From NCBI RefSeq assembly GCF_030814415.1, contig NZ_JAUSVB010000001.1:310001-374000 (forward strand): a stretch of 64,000 bases of DNA, written 5' to 3'. Below are positions 53,206-61,641 of this stretch, one piece after another. Below the pieces are notes generated by a model. That model ran no database searches. It had not been told where the DNA came from and was given only the letters and a program-made list of their open reading frames with translations. This DNA is from Cellulomonas humilata. Its GTDB lineage: Bacteria > Actinomycetota > Actinomycetes > Actinomycetales > Cellulomonadaceae. How positions within the stretch are numbered: the stretch's first letter is position 1; every line of letters starts with the position of its first letter. A program made the translations under genes and the position numbers.

Positions 53206-53794
53206 TGCGGGACCGCCAGCGCTGCAGAAGCCCGTCGGGGACGTCCTCGACCGTCAGGGCGAACGTGCGGTGGTCGCACCAGCGGTCCTGGATGTGCAGG
53301 TACTTCTCCCGGACGCCCTCGTCGCGGAACCCGAGCTTCTCCACGACGCGCAGCGACGGACCGTTCTCGGGGCGGATGTTGATCTCGACGCGGTGCAGCT
53401 CGAGCGTCTGGAAGCAGTGGTCGGTCGCCAGCGCCACGGCGGTCGGGGTGATGCCCAGCCCGGCGACGTGCTCGGAGACCCAGTAGCCGATGGCCGCGGA
53501 CCGCAGCGAGCCGTAGATGATCGAGGAGACCGTCAGCTGCCCGACGAGCCGGTCGGCGTGGTCGATCGCGAACGGCAGCGTGACCCCGGCCCGGGCCTGC
53601 GCGGACAGGGTCCGCACGAAGGTGCCGAACGACGGCCGCGGACCCGAGACCGGCACGGGGCTCGTCGCGTCCCACGGCTCCAGCCACGCGGCGTTCTGCG
53701 CGCGCAGCGCCATCCACGTGTCCTGGTCACGCCGCCGCAGCGGACGCAGGCGCACGTCACCCTCGACGAGGACGGCAGGCCAGCCGGACGCCAT
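53195..53794 (-). CDS. rimJ: GNAT N-acetyltransferase (RimJ/RimL-like)
   Basis: The 199-residue protein has DVRLRPLRRRDQDTWMALR, IGYWVSEHVAGLGITPTAVALATDHCF (acetyl-CoA loop) and LHRVEINIRPENGPSLRVVEKLGFRDEG, as in ribosomal-protein Ser/Ala acetyltransferases. The target is unknown. The ATG shares a base with the stop of the MoeA-like gene. The position in the galU-glp-rimJ-glpR locus is conserved in actinobacteria. Confidence 0.92.
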   Translation of the reverse strand: MASGWPAVLVEGDVRLRPLRRRDQDTWMALRAQNAAWLEPWDATSPVPVSGPRPSFGTFVRTLSAQARAGVTLPFAIDHADRLVGQLTVSSIIYGSLRSAAIGYWVSEHVAGLGITPTAVALATDHCFQTLELHRVEINIRPENGPSLRVVEKLGFRDEGVREKYLHIQDRWCDHRTFALTVEDVPDGLLQRWRSRTVG

Positions 53795-55029
53795 CAGCCC
53801 TCCAGGACCAGGCAGTGGATCACCTGTCCGGGGTGCACGGTCAGGTCCTGCTCCCCGACGACCGCGAGCGCGTTGGCCTGCGCGAGCGCGTTGACCGTCG
53901 GCGCCGACGGGTCACCGATCGGCGTCACGCGGTACCCCTCGTCGGGGGACCCGAGCACGGTCGCGGGCACGAACTGTCGCAGGCCCGGCGGTGAGACCCA
54001 CCCCTCGACGGCCTCGGCGGCGACCGACGGGCGGAACACCTCGGCGTGCCCGGCCATGGCACGCAGCGCGGGCCGGACGAACACCTCGAACGAGACCTGG
54101 GCGGCGACGGGGTGGCCCTGGAGCGCGAAGATCGGGACGGACTTGTCGCTGGCCAGGTCGTCGGCCACCGTGCCGAACCCGTGCCGCTGCCCGGGCGTCA
54201 TCGCTACCTGGTCCAGCCGCACGCTGCCCATCGTCGCCAGCACGTCCTTGACCGTGTCGTTGGTCAGCTCCGACAGCCCGCCGGTGATGACGAGCAGGTC
54301 GGCGCGGACCAGCTGGTCCTCGATGGCCTCCCGCAGGACCGCGCGGTCGTCACCGAGGATGCCGACCCGGACCGCCGCGGCGCCGGCGTCCCGGACCGCG
54401 GCCTCGAGCGCGTGCCCGTCGGTCTCGAACACCCCGTGGCCGGACCGGTCCGCGTGCGTGCCGGGCTCGACCAGCTCGTCGCCGACCGAGAGCAGCACCA
54501 CGCGCGGGGTCGGGTGGACGCGCAGCCGCCCGCGACCCATCGCGGCGACCAGCGCGAGCTGCCGGGCGCCGAGGCGGGTCCCCGCCTCGAGCACCACGTC
54601 GCCCGCGCGGACGTCGGACGCCGCGGGGCGCACGTGCTGGCCGGGCACCGCGGGGCGCTGCATGGCGACCCGCGCGGTCCCCCGGTCGGTCTCCTCCAGG
54701 GGCACGACGGCGTCGGCCCCGAGCGGCAGCGCCGCGCCGGACGCGATCCGCACGGCCGTGCCGGGCACCAGGCGCAGCGGCCCGGTGCCCGGCCGGATGT
54801 CGTGCGCGACCGGCAGCGACTGCGCGCTCGCGTACCCGGCGCCTGCGGTCTCGTGCGCGGCGACGGCGTACCCGTCGCGCGCGGCGACCGCGAACGTCGG
54901 CAGGTCGTGGGTGGCCGTGACGTCGGCGGCGAGGATGCAGCCGACGGCGTCACGCAGGACGACGTCGAGCGGTGCGACCGGTCCGACGGCGGCCAGCACG
55001 GCCGCGAGGTGATCCTGGACCGATCTCAT
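53794..55029 (-). CDS. glp: MoeA/gephyrin-like protein, probable Glp
   Basis: The 411-residue protein has MoeA layout: RDGYAVAA (residues ~51-58), PLGADAVVPLEET, RLGARQLALVAAMG, VLLSVGDELVEPG and a C-terminal domain IV. Key MoeA motifs are altered: GGLSELTNDTVKDVL where GGVS-G-D is usual, and LQGHPVAAQVSFEVF where PGNP is usual. The context and these changes suggest a cell-division role (Glp) rather than molybdenum insertion; no other molybdopterin gene is nearby. Confidence 0.88.
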   Translation of the reverse strand: MRSVQDHLAAVLAAVGPVAPLDVVLRDAVGCILAADVTATHDLPTFAVAARDGYAVAAHETAGAGYASAQSLPVAHDIRPGTGPLRLVPGTAVRIASGAALPLGADAVVPLEETDRGTARVAMQRPAVPGQHVRPAASDVRAGDVVLEAGTRLGARQLALVAAMGRGRLRVHPTPRVVLLSVGDELVEPGTHADRSGHGVFETDGHALEAAVRDAGAAAVRVGILGDDRAVLREAIEDQLVRADLLVITGGLSELTNDTVKDVLATMGSVRLDQVAMTPGQRHGFGTVADDLASDKSVPIFALQGHPVAAQVSFEVFVRPALRAMAGHAEVFRPSVAAEAVEGWVSPPGLRQFVPATVLGSPDEGYRVTPIGDPSAPTVNALAQANALAVVGEQDLTVHPGQVIHCLVLEG

Positions 55030-55055
55030 GCGGGCATTCTGCCCCGCCCGGCAGG

Positions 55056-55958
55056 TCAGTCGGACAAGGTCTGAGAGAACTCGCCCAACCAGGCCCGGAA
55101 GTCGGGGCCGAGATCGGGGCGGTCCACCGCGATCTGGACGACGGCCTTGAGGTAGTCGAGCCGGTCCCCGGTGTCGTAGCGACGTCCGCGGAACACCACC
55201 CCGTACACGCCGCCGCCCTCGGACGCCGGGAGGCCGGCGAGGGTCGCGAGCGCATCGGTCAGCTGGATCTCGCCGCCACGGCCGGGTGCCGTGTTCTCCA
55301 GCACCTCGAACACCGCGGGGTGCAGCACGTAGCGGCCGATGATGGCGAGGTTGCTGGGCGCCTCGTCCGCCGGGGGCTTCTCGACGAGCGCGGTGATCCT
55401 CACCTGGTCGGGATCTGCCGCACCGTCGAACGGTTCGACCGCTGCGCAGCCGTACATCGAGATCTGTGCGGGCGGGACCTCCAGCAGCGCGATGACCGAG
55501 CCGCCGGTCCGCTCCTGGAGGGCGAGCATGGTGCTCAGCAGCTCGTCGCGCTCGTCGATCAGGTCGTCCCCGAGCAGGACCGCGAACGGCTCCTGCCCGA
55601 CGTGGTGCTTGGCCTGGAGCACGGCGTGGCCCAGACCCTTCGGCTGACCCTGGCGGACGAAGTGGACGTGACCGAGCTCGGTGGACTCGCGGACCTTGGC
55701 CAACCGCTCCAGGTCGCCCTTCGCCTCCAGGGCGGCCTCGAGCTCCGGGACGGCGTCGAAGTGGTCGGCGAGCGTGCGCTTCGAGCGGCCGGTGATGAGC
55801 AGGACGTCGTCGAGGCCGGCCTTCACGGCCTCCTCCACGACGTACTGGATGGCCGGCTTGTCGACGACCGGGAGCATCTCCTTGGGCGTCGACTTCGTGG
55901 CGGGGAGGAACCTGGTGCCCAGGCCCGCGGCGGGAATGACTGCCTTGTGGATCGTCAT
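55056..55958 (-). CDS. galU: UTP-glucose-1-phosphate uridylyltransferase
   Basis: The 300-residue enzyme has KAVIPAAGLGTRFLPATKS (residues 5-23), PKEMLPVVDKPAIQYVVEEA, QGQPKGLGHAVLQAK, AVLLGDDL and VEKPPADEAPSNLAIIGRYVL. It makes UDP-glucose for surface glycans, including the EPS pathway. It leads the minus-strand run galU, glp, rimJ, glpR and has its own promoter region at 55959-56077. Confidence 0.98.
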   Translation of the reverse strand: MTIHKAVIPAAGLGTRFLPATKSTPKEMLPVVDKPAIQYVVEEAVKAGLDDVLLITGRSKRTLADHFDAVPELEAALEAKGDLERLAKVRESTELGHVHFVRQGQPKGLGHAVLQAKHHVGQEPFAVLLGDDLIDERDELLSTMLALQERTGGSVIALLEVPPAQISMYGCAAVEPFDGAADPDQVRITALVEKPPADEAPSNLAIIGRYVLHPAVFEVLENTAPGRGGEIQLTDALATLAGLPASEGGGVYGVVFRGRRYDTGDRLDYLKAVVQIAVDRPDLGPDFRAWLGEFSQTLSD

Positions 55959-56077
55959 GTCGGGACACTAGCCGCGCACGTCCGACCGCGCAGTGGCCTG
56001 CGTCACGCCGTCGAATTGTTCACACCTCATACCCGGGACGGTCGTTCCGGAGTCACCAGGTTTGCGACACTGGTCCC

Positions 56078-56716
56078 ATGAGCAGCGTCGCCCAGCCGTA
56101 TCCGCGCGTGTCCGAGGGGGACGAGGTCGAGGACGTCAAGGAACGTCTCCGGATGGCCATCCGGGACGCCCGCAAGATCAGGTCCGTCCGGCTCCGTGAC
56201 GCCGCCGCGCACGCCCTGGCGGACGTCGTGCTCACCATCCCGGCCGTCGCCGACGCCACCTGCGTCTCCGTCTACGCGTCGCGCGTCACGGAACCCGGCA
56301 CGGGTCCGCTGCTCGAGGCCCTCGCCGCCCGCGGCGTCCGCCTGCTCCTGCCCGTGCTGGGCAGCGGTCTGCAGCGCGAGTGGGCGGAGTACGACGGCCC
56401 CGACGACCTGCGCGAACGCGCCCCTGGCCGCCCGCCGGAGCCCGGCGGGCCCACGCTCGGTGCGGCGGCGCTCGCGGACGCCGACGTCGTGATCGCCCCG
56501 GCGCTGGCCGTCGACACCACGGGCGCACGGCTCGGCCAGGGCGGCGGCTGGTACGACCGGGCGCTCGAGCACCTCCGTCCCGGCGCTCCCGTGGTCGCGC
56601 TGGTGTTCCCCGAGGAGCTCTACGACGCGCAGACGCGCCCGCTGCCCCGCGAGCGCCACGACCGCCTGGTCGACGCCGTCGCGACGCCGCTGGAGTGGCA
56701 CCTCATCACGGCGTGA
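56078..56716 (+). CDS. 5-formyltetrahydrofolate cyclo-ligase
   Basis: The 212-residue protein has KERLRMAIRDARKIRS, VSVYASRVTEPGTGPLLEAL, VLLPVLG-like PVLGSGLQREWAEYDG, VVIAPALAVDTTGARLGQGGGWYDRAL and VVALVFPEEL. It recycles 5-formyl-THF using ATP. It is divergent from galU. The last 11 bp overlap the convergent penicillin-acylase gene. Confidence 0.95.
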   Translation: MSSVAQPYPRVSEGDEVEDVKERLRMAIRDARKIRSVRLRDAAAHALADVVLTIPAVADATCVSVYASRVTEPGTGPLLEALAARGVRLLLPVLGSGLQREWAEYDGPDDLRERAPGRPPEPGGPTLGAAALADADVVIAPALAVDTTGARLGQGGGWYDRALEHLRPGAPVVALVFPEELYDAQTRPLPRERHDRLVDAVATPLEWHLITA

Positions 56717-59318
56717 AGGTCAACCGGTCCCGGGCGTCCGCCTCCGTCGCGGCCTGCGTGAACGGCCACGGGAACGTCTCGCCCCGCGACCACGGGCCCA
56801 GCTGGTCCGAGTAGTGCACGCTCGCCGGGTGGCCGGACGCACCCGTGAGCGTCACCCACGTCGACGCGTCGAGGTCGCCCAGGTCGACGACCATGCGCAT
56901 CGACGGCGCCGCGGTCACGGCGAACGACCCCGAGCTGGCGTCCCAGGCGGTCGCGTCCACGATCGAGGACCCGCCCCCCACCGCGACGGGGTCGGGGTTG
57001 ACCAGGTTCCGGATCAGGCCCGGCAGCGACGTCCCGCCGAGCACGGGGTGCTCGGGTGCGGCCGGGTGCAGCTGTCCCCAGCGCCAGTCCGTCGCCTCGC
57101 GGCCCAGCGCGGCGGTCAGCTCGCGGCGTGCCGCGACCATCGCGCGGGTCAGCACCTGGTCGCGCCCCTCGACCACGCCGGGGGTCGACTTGTCGTCCCA
57201 CCACGGTGAGGCCGGCTCGTCGATCAGCCGACGGACCACCTCGAGCCAGCGCGAGCCGCCCGAGGGGCCGTAGTCGTCGGGGAGGTCGTCGGCGAACGCG
57301 GCCGCGAGGATGTCCGCCCAGACGGCCGCGAAGTACGCCGCAGCCGCCGAGTCCTCCGACTGCACGCGGTCCCAGGTGCGCAGCAGCTCCTGGCCGTCGT
57401 CGTAGAACGAGTCCTCGACGTCCAGCGGCAGGTCCTGCCCGTCGTCGAAGAACGTGTCCTCGATGTCGAGCGAGAGCAGCACGGGTACCAGCACGTCCGC
57501 GTACGGGCTGTGCTGGTCCATCTGGATGCGGCCCATGTCCGCGACGCTGACCTTGCCGTCCGTCGTCGCGTCCGTGAGGAGCTCCCGGATCCGCTGCGCG
57601 CGGTAGCCGTAGTCCCAGTCCTCGGTCAGGAACGGGCCCACACCGGCCGGGGTGACGGCCTGGTTGGCGGTGACGATGAACCCCTCGACGGGATCCAGCG
57701 CGCGCGGCATGGCGGCCGGGTCGACGAACCCCTGCCACTCGTACCGGCTGTCCCACCCCGGCCGCGGCCAGGTGCCGTCCGACGGGACCGGCCCGCCGGG
57801 GATGTCGGCGCGGACGGGGATGCGGCCGGGCGCCTGGTAGCCGATGTGGCCGTCCGTCGTCGCGAAGACGATGTTCTGCGACGGCACGTCGAACAGCGCG
57901 GCGGCCGCCTGGATGTCCGCGGCGTCCTTGGCGACGTTCATCGCGAGCACCGCGTCCATGGTCCGGCCCGGCTGCAGGGCGGTCCAGCCGAGGGCGACCG
58001 CGAACCGGCGGGCCGGCGCGTCCTCGGGGACGGGAGCGGAGCCGACACCCATGAGGTCCAGGACGTCGGACACCAGCGGACCGTGCACCGACTCGCGGAC
58101 CGTCAGACGGATGTCGTCGCCGCCGTTCACGTGGATGACCTCGATGCGCTCGGTGATCGGCGCCTGGGCGCCGTCGAGCCGCGTGGTGTTCTCGTCGACG
58201 CGCTCGAGGAAGAAGTCGGTCACGTCGGCCCCGAGGTTGGTCAGACCCCACGCGAGCTCCGCGTTGTGGCCGATGACCACGCCGGGCATGCCCGCGAACG
58301 CGAAGCCGCTGACGTCGTACGGGCACTGCGCGGAGACGTCGTCGCACCGCAGCCCGATCTGCTCCCAGATGCCCGGCGCCGAGATGCCGAGGTGCGGGTC
58401 GTTGGCGAGCAGCGGCGAGCCCGACTCGGTGAGGTCGCCGGAGACCACCCACGAGTTCGAGCCCACCCCCTCACCGTCGCCCATCAGGTGCGGCACCGCG
58501 TCCAGCGCAGCCGCCGCCGACGCCATCGCGTCCTGCAGGTCGGCGCTGTCGAGGTCGAGCGGGGTCGTCGCCGCGGACGTCTGCTGCACGGCGCTCACGG
58601 GCAGGTCCGCGGCGGTGAGGATGGGCAGGTTGAGGTCCTGCGGGTAGGCGGGGAACAGCTCGTCGACGCGCGCGACGTCACCGATCGACGAGAACGAGGC
58701 GGCGCGCTCCAGCTCCGCGTCGTAGTTGCCGCGCAGGTCCCAGGCCATCGCCTTGAGCCACGCGAGCGAGTCGACGGGGTCCCACTCCGCCGGCGTGCTC
58801 ACGTTCAGCTGCACCCCGAGGACCGAGTACTCGACGGCGATCGCGCCCGGGTCCCGGCCGTCCAGGTACGCGTTGACGCCGTCCGCGTAGGCCTGGAGCG
58901 CGTCGCGGGTGCTCTGCTCCAGCAGGCCCCACTCCTGCTCGGCCACCCGACGCCACCCGAAGGTCCGGATCACCTTGTCCGCGGCGAGCGCGTCCTTGTT
59001 CTCGCCGACCAGCTCCGACAGCCGCCCCGAGGTCACGTGGCGGCGGTAGTCCATCTCGAAGAACCGGTCCTGCGCGGCCACGTAGCCCTGCGCTCGGAAC
59101 AGGTCCTGGGACGTCGTCGCGGTGATCGTCGGGACTCCGCGCTCGTCGCGCGTGACCGTCACGTCGGCGTCGAGCCCGGGCAGCTCCTGCTCGCCGGCGA
59201 CCTCCGGCAGCGGCCGTCGCACGACGATGACCGCCGTGACCATCACCGCGACGAGGGCGACGACGACCACCGCGGCGACGGTGATCAGGGAGAGACGGAC
59301 GAGGCGACGACGAGACAC
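56706..59318 (-). CDS. Penicillin-acylase family Ntn hydrolase
   Basis: The 870-residue membrane-anchored protein has an N-terminal helix (about 9-34), the A-chain region VTVTRDERGVPTITATTSQDLFRAQGY, and the autoprocessing/nucleophile site GVGSNSWVVSGDLTESGSP, where NSW supplies the catalytic Ser. NDPHLG and AWGLTNLG follow. It hydrolyses amides such as acyl-homoserine lactones or N-acyl compounds. A 45-bp tandem repeat (57381-57470) adds a duplicated D-x-E-D-S/T-F-x-DDGQ segment. The GTG lies 7 nt after TACCCT, predicting a leaderless message. Confidence 0.93.
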   Translation of the reverse strand: MSRRRLVRLSLITVAAVVVVALVAVMVTAVIVVRRPLPEVAGEQELPGLDADVTVTRDERGVPTITATTSQDLFRAQGYVAAQDRFFEMDYRRHVTSGRLSELVGENKDALAADKVIRTFGWRRVAEQEWGLLEQSTRDALQAYADGVNAYLDGRDPGAIAVEYSVLGVQLNVSTPAEWDPVDSLAWLKAMAWDLRGNYDAELERAASFSSIGDVARVDELFPAYPQDLNLPILTAADLPVSAVQQTSAATTPLDLDSADLQDAMASAAAALDAVPHLMGDGEGVGSNSWVVSGDLTESGSPLLANDPHLGISAPGIWEQIGLRCDDVSAQCPYDVSGFAFAGMPGVVIGHNAELAWGLTNLGADVTDFFLERVDENTTRLDGAQAPITERIEVIHVNGGDDIRLTVRESVHGPLVSDVLDLMGVGSAPVPEDAPARRFAVALGWTALQPGRTMDAVLAMNVAKDAADIQAAAALFDVPSQNIVFATTDGHIGYQAPGRIPVRADIPGGPVPSDGTWPRPGWDSRYEWQGFVDPAAMPRALDPVEGFIVTANQAVTPAGVGPFLTEDWDYGYRAQRIRELLTDATTDGKVSVADMGRIQMDQHSPYADVLVPVLLSLDIEDTFFDDGQDLPLDVEDSFYDDGQELLRTWDRVQSEDSAAAAYFAAVWADILAAAFADDLPDDYGPSGGSRWLEVVRRLIDEPASPWWDDKSTPGVVEGRDQVLTRAMVAARRELTAALGREATDWRWGQLHPAAPEHPVLGGTSLPGLIRNLVNPDPVAVGGGSSIVDATAWDASSGSFAVTAAPSMRMVVDLGDLDASTWVTLTGASGHPASVHYSDQLGPWSRGETFPWPFTQAATEADARDRLTFTP
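57381..57470 (-). repeat. 45-bp tandem coding repeat in the penicillin-acylase gene
   Basis: Two adjacent 45-bp units (57381-57425, 57426-57470) agree at 38 positions and encode LDVEDSFYDDGQELL and LDIEDTFFDDGQDLP. The acidic insert is not a known catalytic segment. Confidence 0.92.
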
Positions 59319-59325
59319 GCTTCGG

Positions 59326-59331
59326 AGGGTA
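59326..59331 (-). promoter_or_regulatory. Candidate -10 box (TACCCT) of the penicillin-acylase gene
   Basis: On the minus strand TACCCT ends 7 nt before GTG 59318 and no ribosome binding site is seen. Confidence 0.45.
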
Positions 59332-59464
59332 CTTTGCCGTCCCGCCTCCGGCCGCCGCAGCGCCCCGCACCTGTGCACGGAATGTGCCGGGCGAGCGAAC
59401 CGTTACGATTGGCACTCGGACGATGCGAGTGCCAGCCTTTCCGACCGCTCTCAGGAGACCTTCA

Positions 59465-59797
59465 GTGCCCACCTACGCCTACGCCTGCACGGCGTGCGGT
59501 CACGCCTTCGAGATCGTGCAGTCGTTCAGCGACGACTCGCTCAGCGTCTGCCCCGAGTGCGAGGGACGCCTGCGCAAGGTGTTCTCCTCCGTCGGGGTCG
59601 TGTTCAAGGGCTCGGGCTTCTACCGCAACGACGCGCGCGCCGGTGCGAAGTCGACCGCTCTGAGCCCCGCGGCGTCGACGCCTGCCGCGACTTCGGCGTC
59701 GACCTCCTCGCCGTCGACGTCGTCGGCCTCGTCGTCGTCCTCCTCGTCCATGCCTTCCTCGGCCGCTCCTGCAGCCAAGCCCGCGGCCTCGTCCTGA
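59465..59797 (+). CDS. FmdB-family zinc ribbon protein
   Basis: The 110-residue protein starts PTYAYACTACGHAFEIVQSF, with two CxxC pairs (CTAC at 8-11 and CPEC at 29-32) forming a zinc ribbon, then GVVFKGSGFYRND, typical of the FmdB/CxxC_CXXC_SSSS family. The last ~60 residues are Ser/Ala/Pro-rich. Function is unknown; a regulatory or rRNA/division link is suggested only from other species. GTG start has AGGAG upstream. Confidence 0.93.
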   Translation: MPTYAYACTACGHAFEIVQSFSDDSLSVCPECEGRLRKVFSSVGVVFKGSGFYRNDARAGAKSTALSPAASTPAATSASTSSPSTSSASSSSSSSMPSSAAPAAKPAASS

Positions 59798-60055
59798 CGC
59801 CTCGGGCCTGAGCCTCTCGGCGTCCTCACCTCCGGGTGGGGGCGCCGATCTCGTTCCGCGACGAGTCCGGCAGCGCGGCGTGCGCCGGCCACTGCCGGTG
59901 ACGAGGCCGACGTCGCACAGCGACAGCACGGCGAAGCGGCACGGGTGTCGGTCGGCTGGCGCGATCCGTCCCCAGCCCCGCCGATCGCCCCCGCTGTCCA
60001 CACCGCGGGTCGACCACCGAACTCCCTGAGGCCGACGCCCCTACCGTCGACCGTC
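59798..60055. other. 258-bp gene-free stretch
   Basis: Between the FmdB gene and the SAF-domain gene. A weak GACGCC/GGCGTC hairpin (59796-59824) may end the FmdB transcript, and TACCGT at 60042 may be a -10 for the next gene. Nothing else recognised. Confidence 0.35.
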
Positions 60056-60739
60056 ATGCACCCCCACCTCCTCGCCGGCCGGCCGCCGAAGCTCCCCCAC
60101 CGCCGACGACCGTTCGCGCTCGCGCTGCGGGCGACGGTGTGGCGCTCGCGGTTCGCCGTCGGCGCGACGTTCCTCGGCCTCGCTGCGGCGTGCACGGTCC
60201 AGGCGCTGCGCCCGGCCGACCCGCCGACCACCCCCGTGCTCGTGGCGGCCCATGCGCTGGCGGCCGGGACCCTCCTGACCAGTGCCGACGTCCGGCTGGT
60301 GCGGTTCCCGGTCGCCGTCGTCCCGGACGGCGCGCTGTCCGACCCCGGCGCCGTCGTCGACGCCTCGACCGCGGTCCCGCTCGCGGCCGGCACCCCGATG
60401 GTTCCCGGTCTGCTGGCCGCCGACGAGGTCCACGGTCCGCCCGGCAGCGTCGTCGCGACCGTCCGGTTCGCCGACCCGGCCGTCGCCGGGCTGCTCTCGC
60501 CCGGGATGCGGGTCGACGTGCTGGCCGCGACCCCGGAGGGCGGTCCGGGAGGGGTGGTCGCGACGAGGGCCCTCGTCCTGCCGGTCGCTCGCCCGACGGC
60601 CTCGAACGCGAGCGCGCTGGGGCTCGGTGGTTCCGGTGACGACTCCGTCCCGGTGCTCCTCGCGGTGTCCCCGGACGAGGCGCCCGCCCTCGCCGGCGCT
60701 GCAGCGTCCGCGTTGCTGTCCGCGGTCGTCGTGCCATGA
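60056..60739 (+). CDS. SAF-domain protein (CpaB/RcpC-like)
   Basis: The 227-residue protein has a membrane helix (about 33-50) followed by an SAF domain: PVLVAAHALAAGTLLTSADVRLVRFPV and AAGTPMVPGLL, then a CpaB-like region LLSPGMRVDVLAATPEG. Such proteins act in Flp/Tad pilus assembly, but no tad genes are in the window, so the role is open. ATG 60056 lies 8 nt after TACCGT. 68 bp separate it from mscL. Confidence 0.85.
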   Translation: MHPHLLAGRPPKLPHRRRPFALALRATVWRSRFAVGATFLGLAAACTVQALRPADPPTTPVLVAAHALAAGTLLTSADVRLVRFPVAVVPDGALSDPGAVVDASTAVPLAAGTPMVPGLLAADEVHGPPGSVVATVRFADPAVAGLLSPGMRVDVLAATPEGGPGGVVATRALVLPVARPTASNASALGLGGSGDDSVPVLLAVSPDEAPALAGAAASALLSAVVVP

Positions 60740-60806
60740 TCGACGACCGGAGACGCCCCGCCCCGGGGCCGCCGGACCACCGACACAGCCAGCCCGAGGG
60801 GGCAAC

Positions 60807-61397
60807 GTGACCGACAGGCTCAGCACAGGGATCAGCGGCGCACGAGAGGGGCTCAAGGGCACCGCGAAGGTGTTCCAGGGGTTCAAGGACTTCATCAGCC
60901 GAGGCAATGCGATCGAGCTCGCCGTCGGTGTCGTCATCGGCGCGGCGTTCGGCGCGGTGGTGACGTCGATCGTCAACGGGCTGATCGGACCGCTCATCTC
61001 GGCGATCTTCGGGCAGACCGACCTGAGCAACGTCTGGTCGTTCACGATCAACGACGCCGTGTTCTCGTTCGGCCTGATCCTGCAGGCACTGATCCTGTTC
61101 CTGTTCACCGCCGCGGCGGTCTACTTCCTCATCGTGCTGCCGCTGAACGCCCTGGCAGCCCGGCGCAAGAGCGGCGAGGAGGATGAGCCCGCCGCGCCCG
61201 CCGAGGACATCCTGCTGCTGCAGGAGATCCGCGATCTGCTGGCCAACCGCCTCACGCCTGCGATCGTCAACGACGCGGGCACCGGACCTGCGACCGGCCC
61301 CGCGGGCACGGGAATCGGCACTCCCGGATCGTCCCCGGTCTCCGACCTCCCGCCGTCTATCCCGCCTGGCCCGGCGGCCCCGCCGAAGCCTCTCTGA
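60807..61397 (+). CDS. mscL: Large-conductance mechanosensitive channel
   Basis: The 196-residue protein has the MscL core: FQGFKDFISRGNAIELAVGVVIGAAFG (residues 23-49, TM1 pore helix), NGLIGPLISAIFG, and TM2 with LQALILFLFTAAAVYFLIVLPLN, then the C-terminal EDILLLQEIRDLL helix. A Gly/Pro-rich tail of about 45 residues makes it longer than the usual 130-150. It relieves osmotic downshock. GTG start has GAGGGGG upstream. Confidence 0.95.
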   Translation: MTDRLSTGISGAREGLKGTAKVFQGFKDFISRGNAIELAVGVVIGAAFGAVVTSIVNGLIGPLISAIFGQTDLSNVWSFTINDAVFSFGLILQALILFLFTAAAVYFLIVLPLNALAARRKSGEEDEPAAPAEDILLLQEIRDLLANRLTPAIVNDAGTGPATGPAGTGIGTPGSSPVSDLPPSIPPGPAAPPKPL

Positions 61398-61439
61398 CCG
61401 CCGTCACCCCTCGGCCCGGGCTCCGACGGTTCGCGAACA

Positions 61440-61483
61440 AGCCATGGGTGGCGGCAAGGACGCACCCTGCGTGATCCATGGCT
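61440..61483. repeat. Intergenic inverted repeat AGCCATGG/CCATGGCT
   Basis: An 8-bp perfect inverted repeat with a 28-nt spacer lies 43 bp after the mscL stop. A similar CAAGCCATG motif occurs at 44001. Confidence 0.5.
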
Positions 61484-61511
61484 GGGTCGATACCGCGCTG
61501 GCCCTGCCCGA

Positions 61512-61584
61512 CCGACGAACCCGTTCGTTCGGCCCGGCGGGCGCGACCGGACCGGCACGGTGTGGCCGACGAACCCGTTCGTTC
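61512..61584. repeat. Two identical 19-bp direct repeats, 54 bp apart
   Basis: 61512-61530 and 61566-61584 are identical and each contains the near-palindrome CGAAC-CC-GTTCG. They lie between mscL and the convergent hydrolase gene. Confidence 0.85.
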
Positions 61585-61641
61585 AGTCCGTCGGGCGGCG
61601 GGCTTCCGACCGTCACCGTGCGCGGCGCGAGCTGGTCTCCG

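Noticed and set aside
57510..59663. A long plus-strand open frame opposite the penicillin-acylase gene
   Set aside because: Antisense shadow of biased composition; the minus-strand frame has clear catalytic motifs.
61512..61584. Possible CRISPR array
   Set aside because: Only two repeats, a 35-bp spacer between them and no cas genes; no other array-like region was seen.
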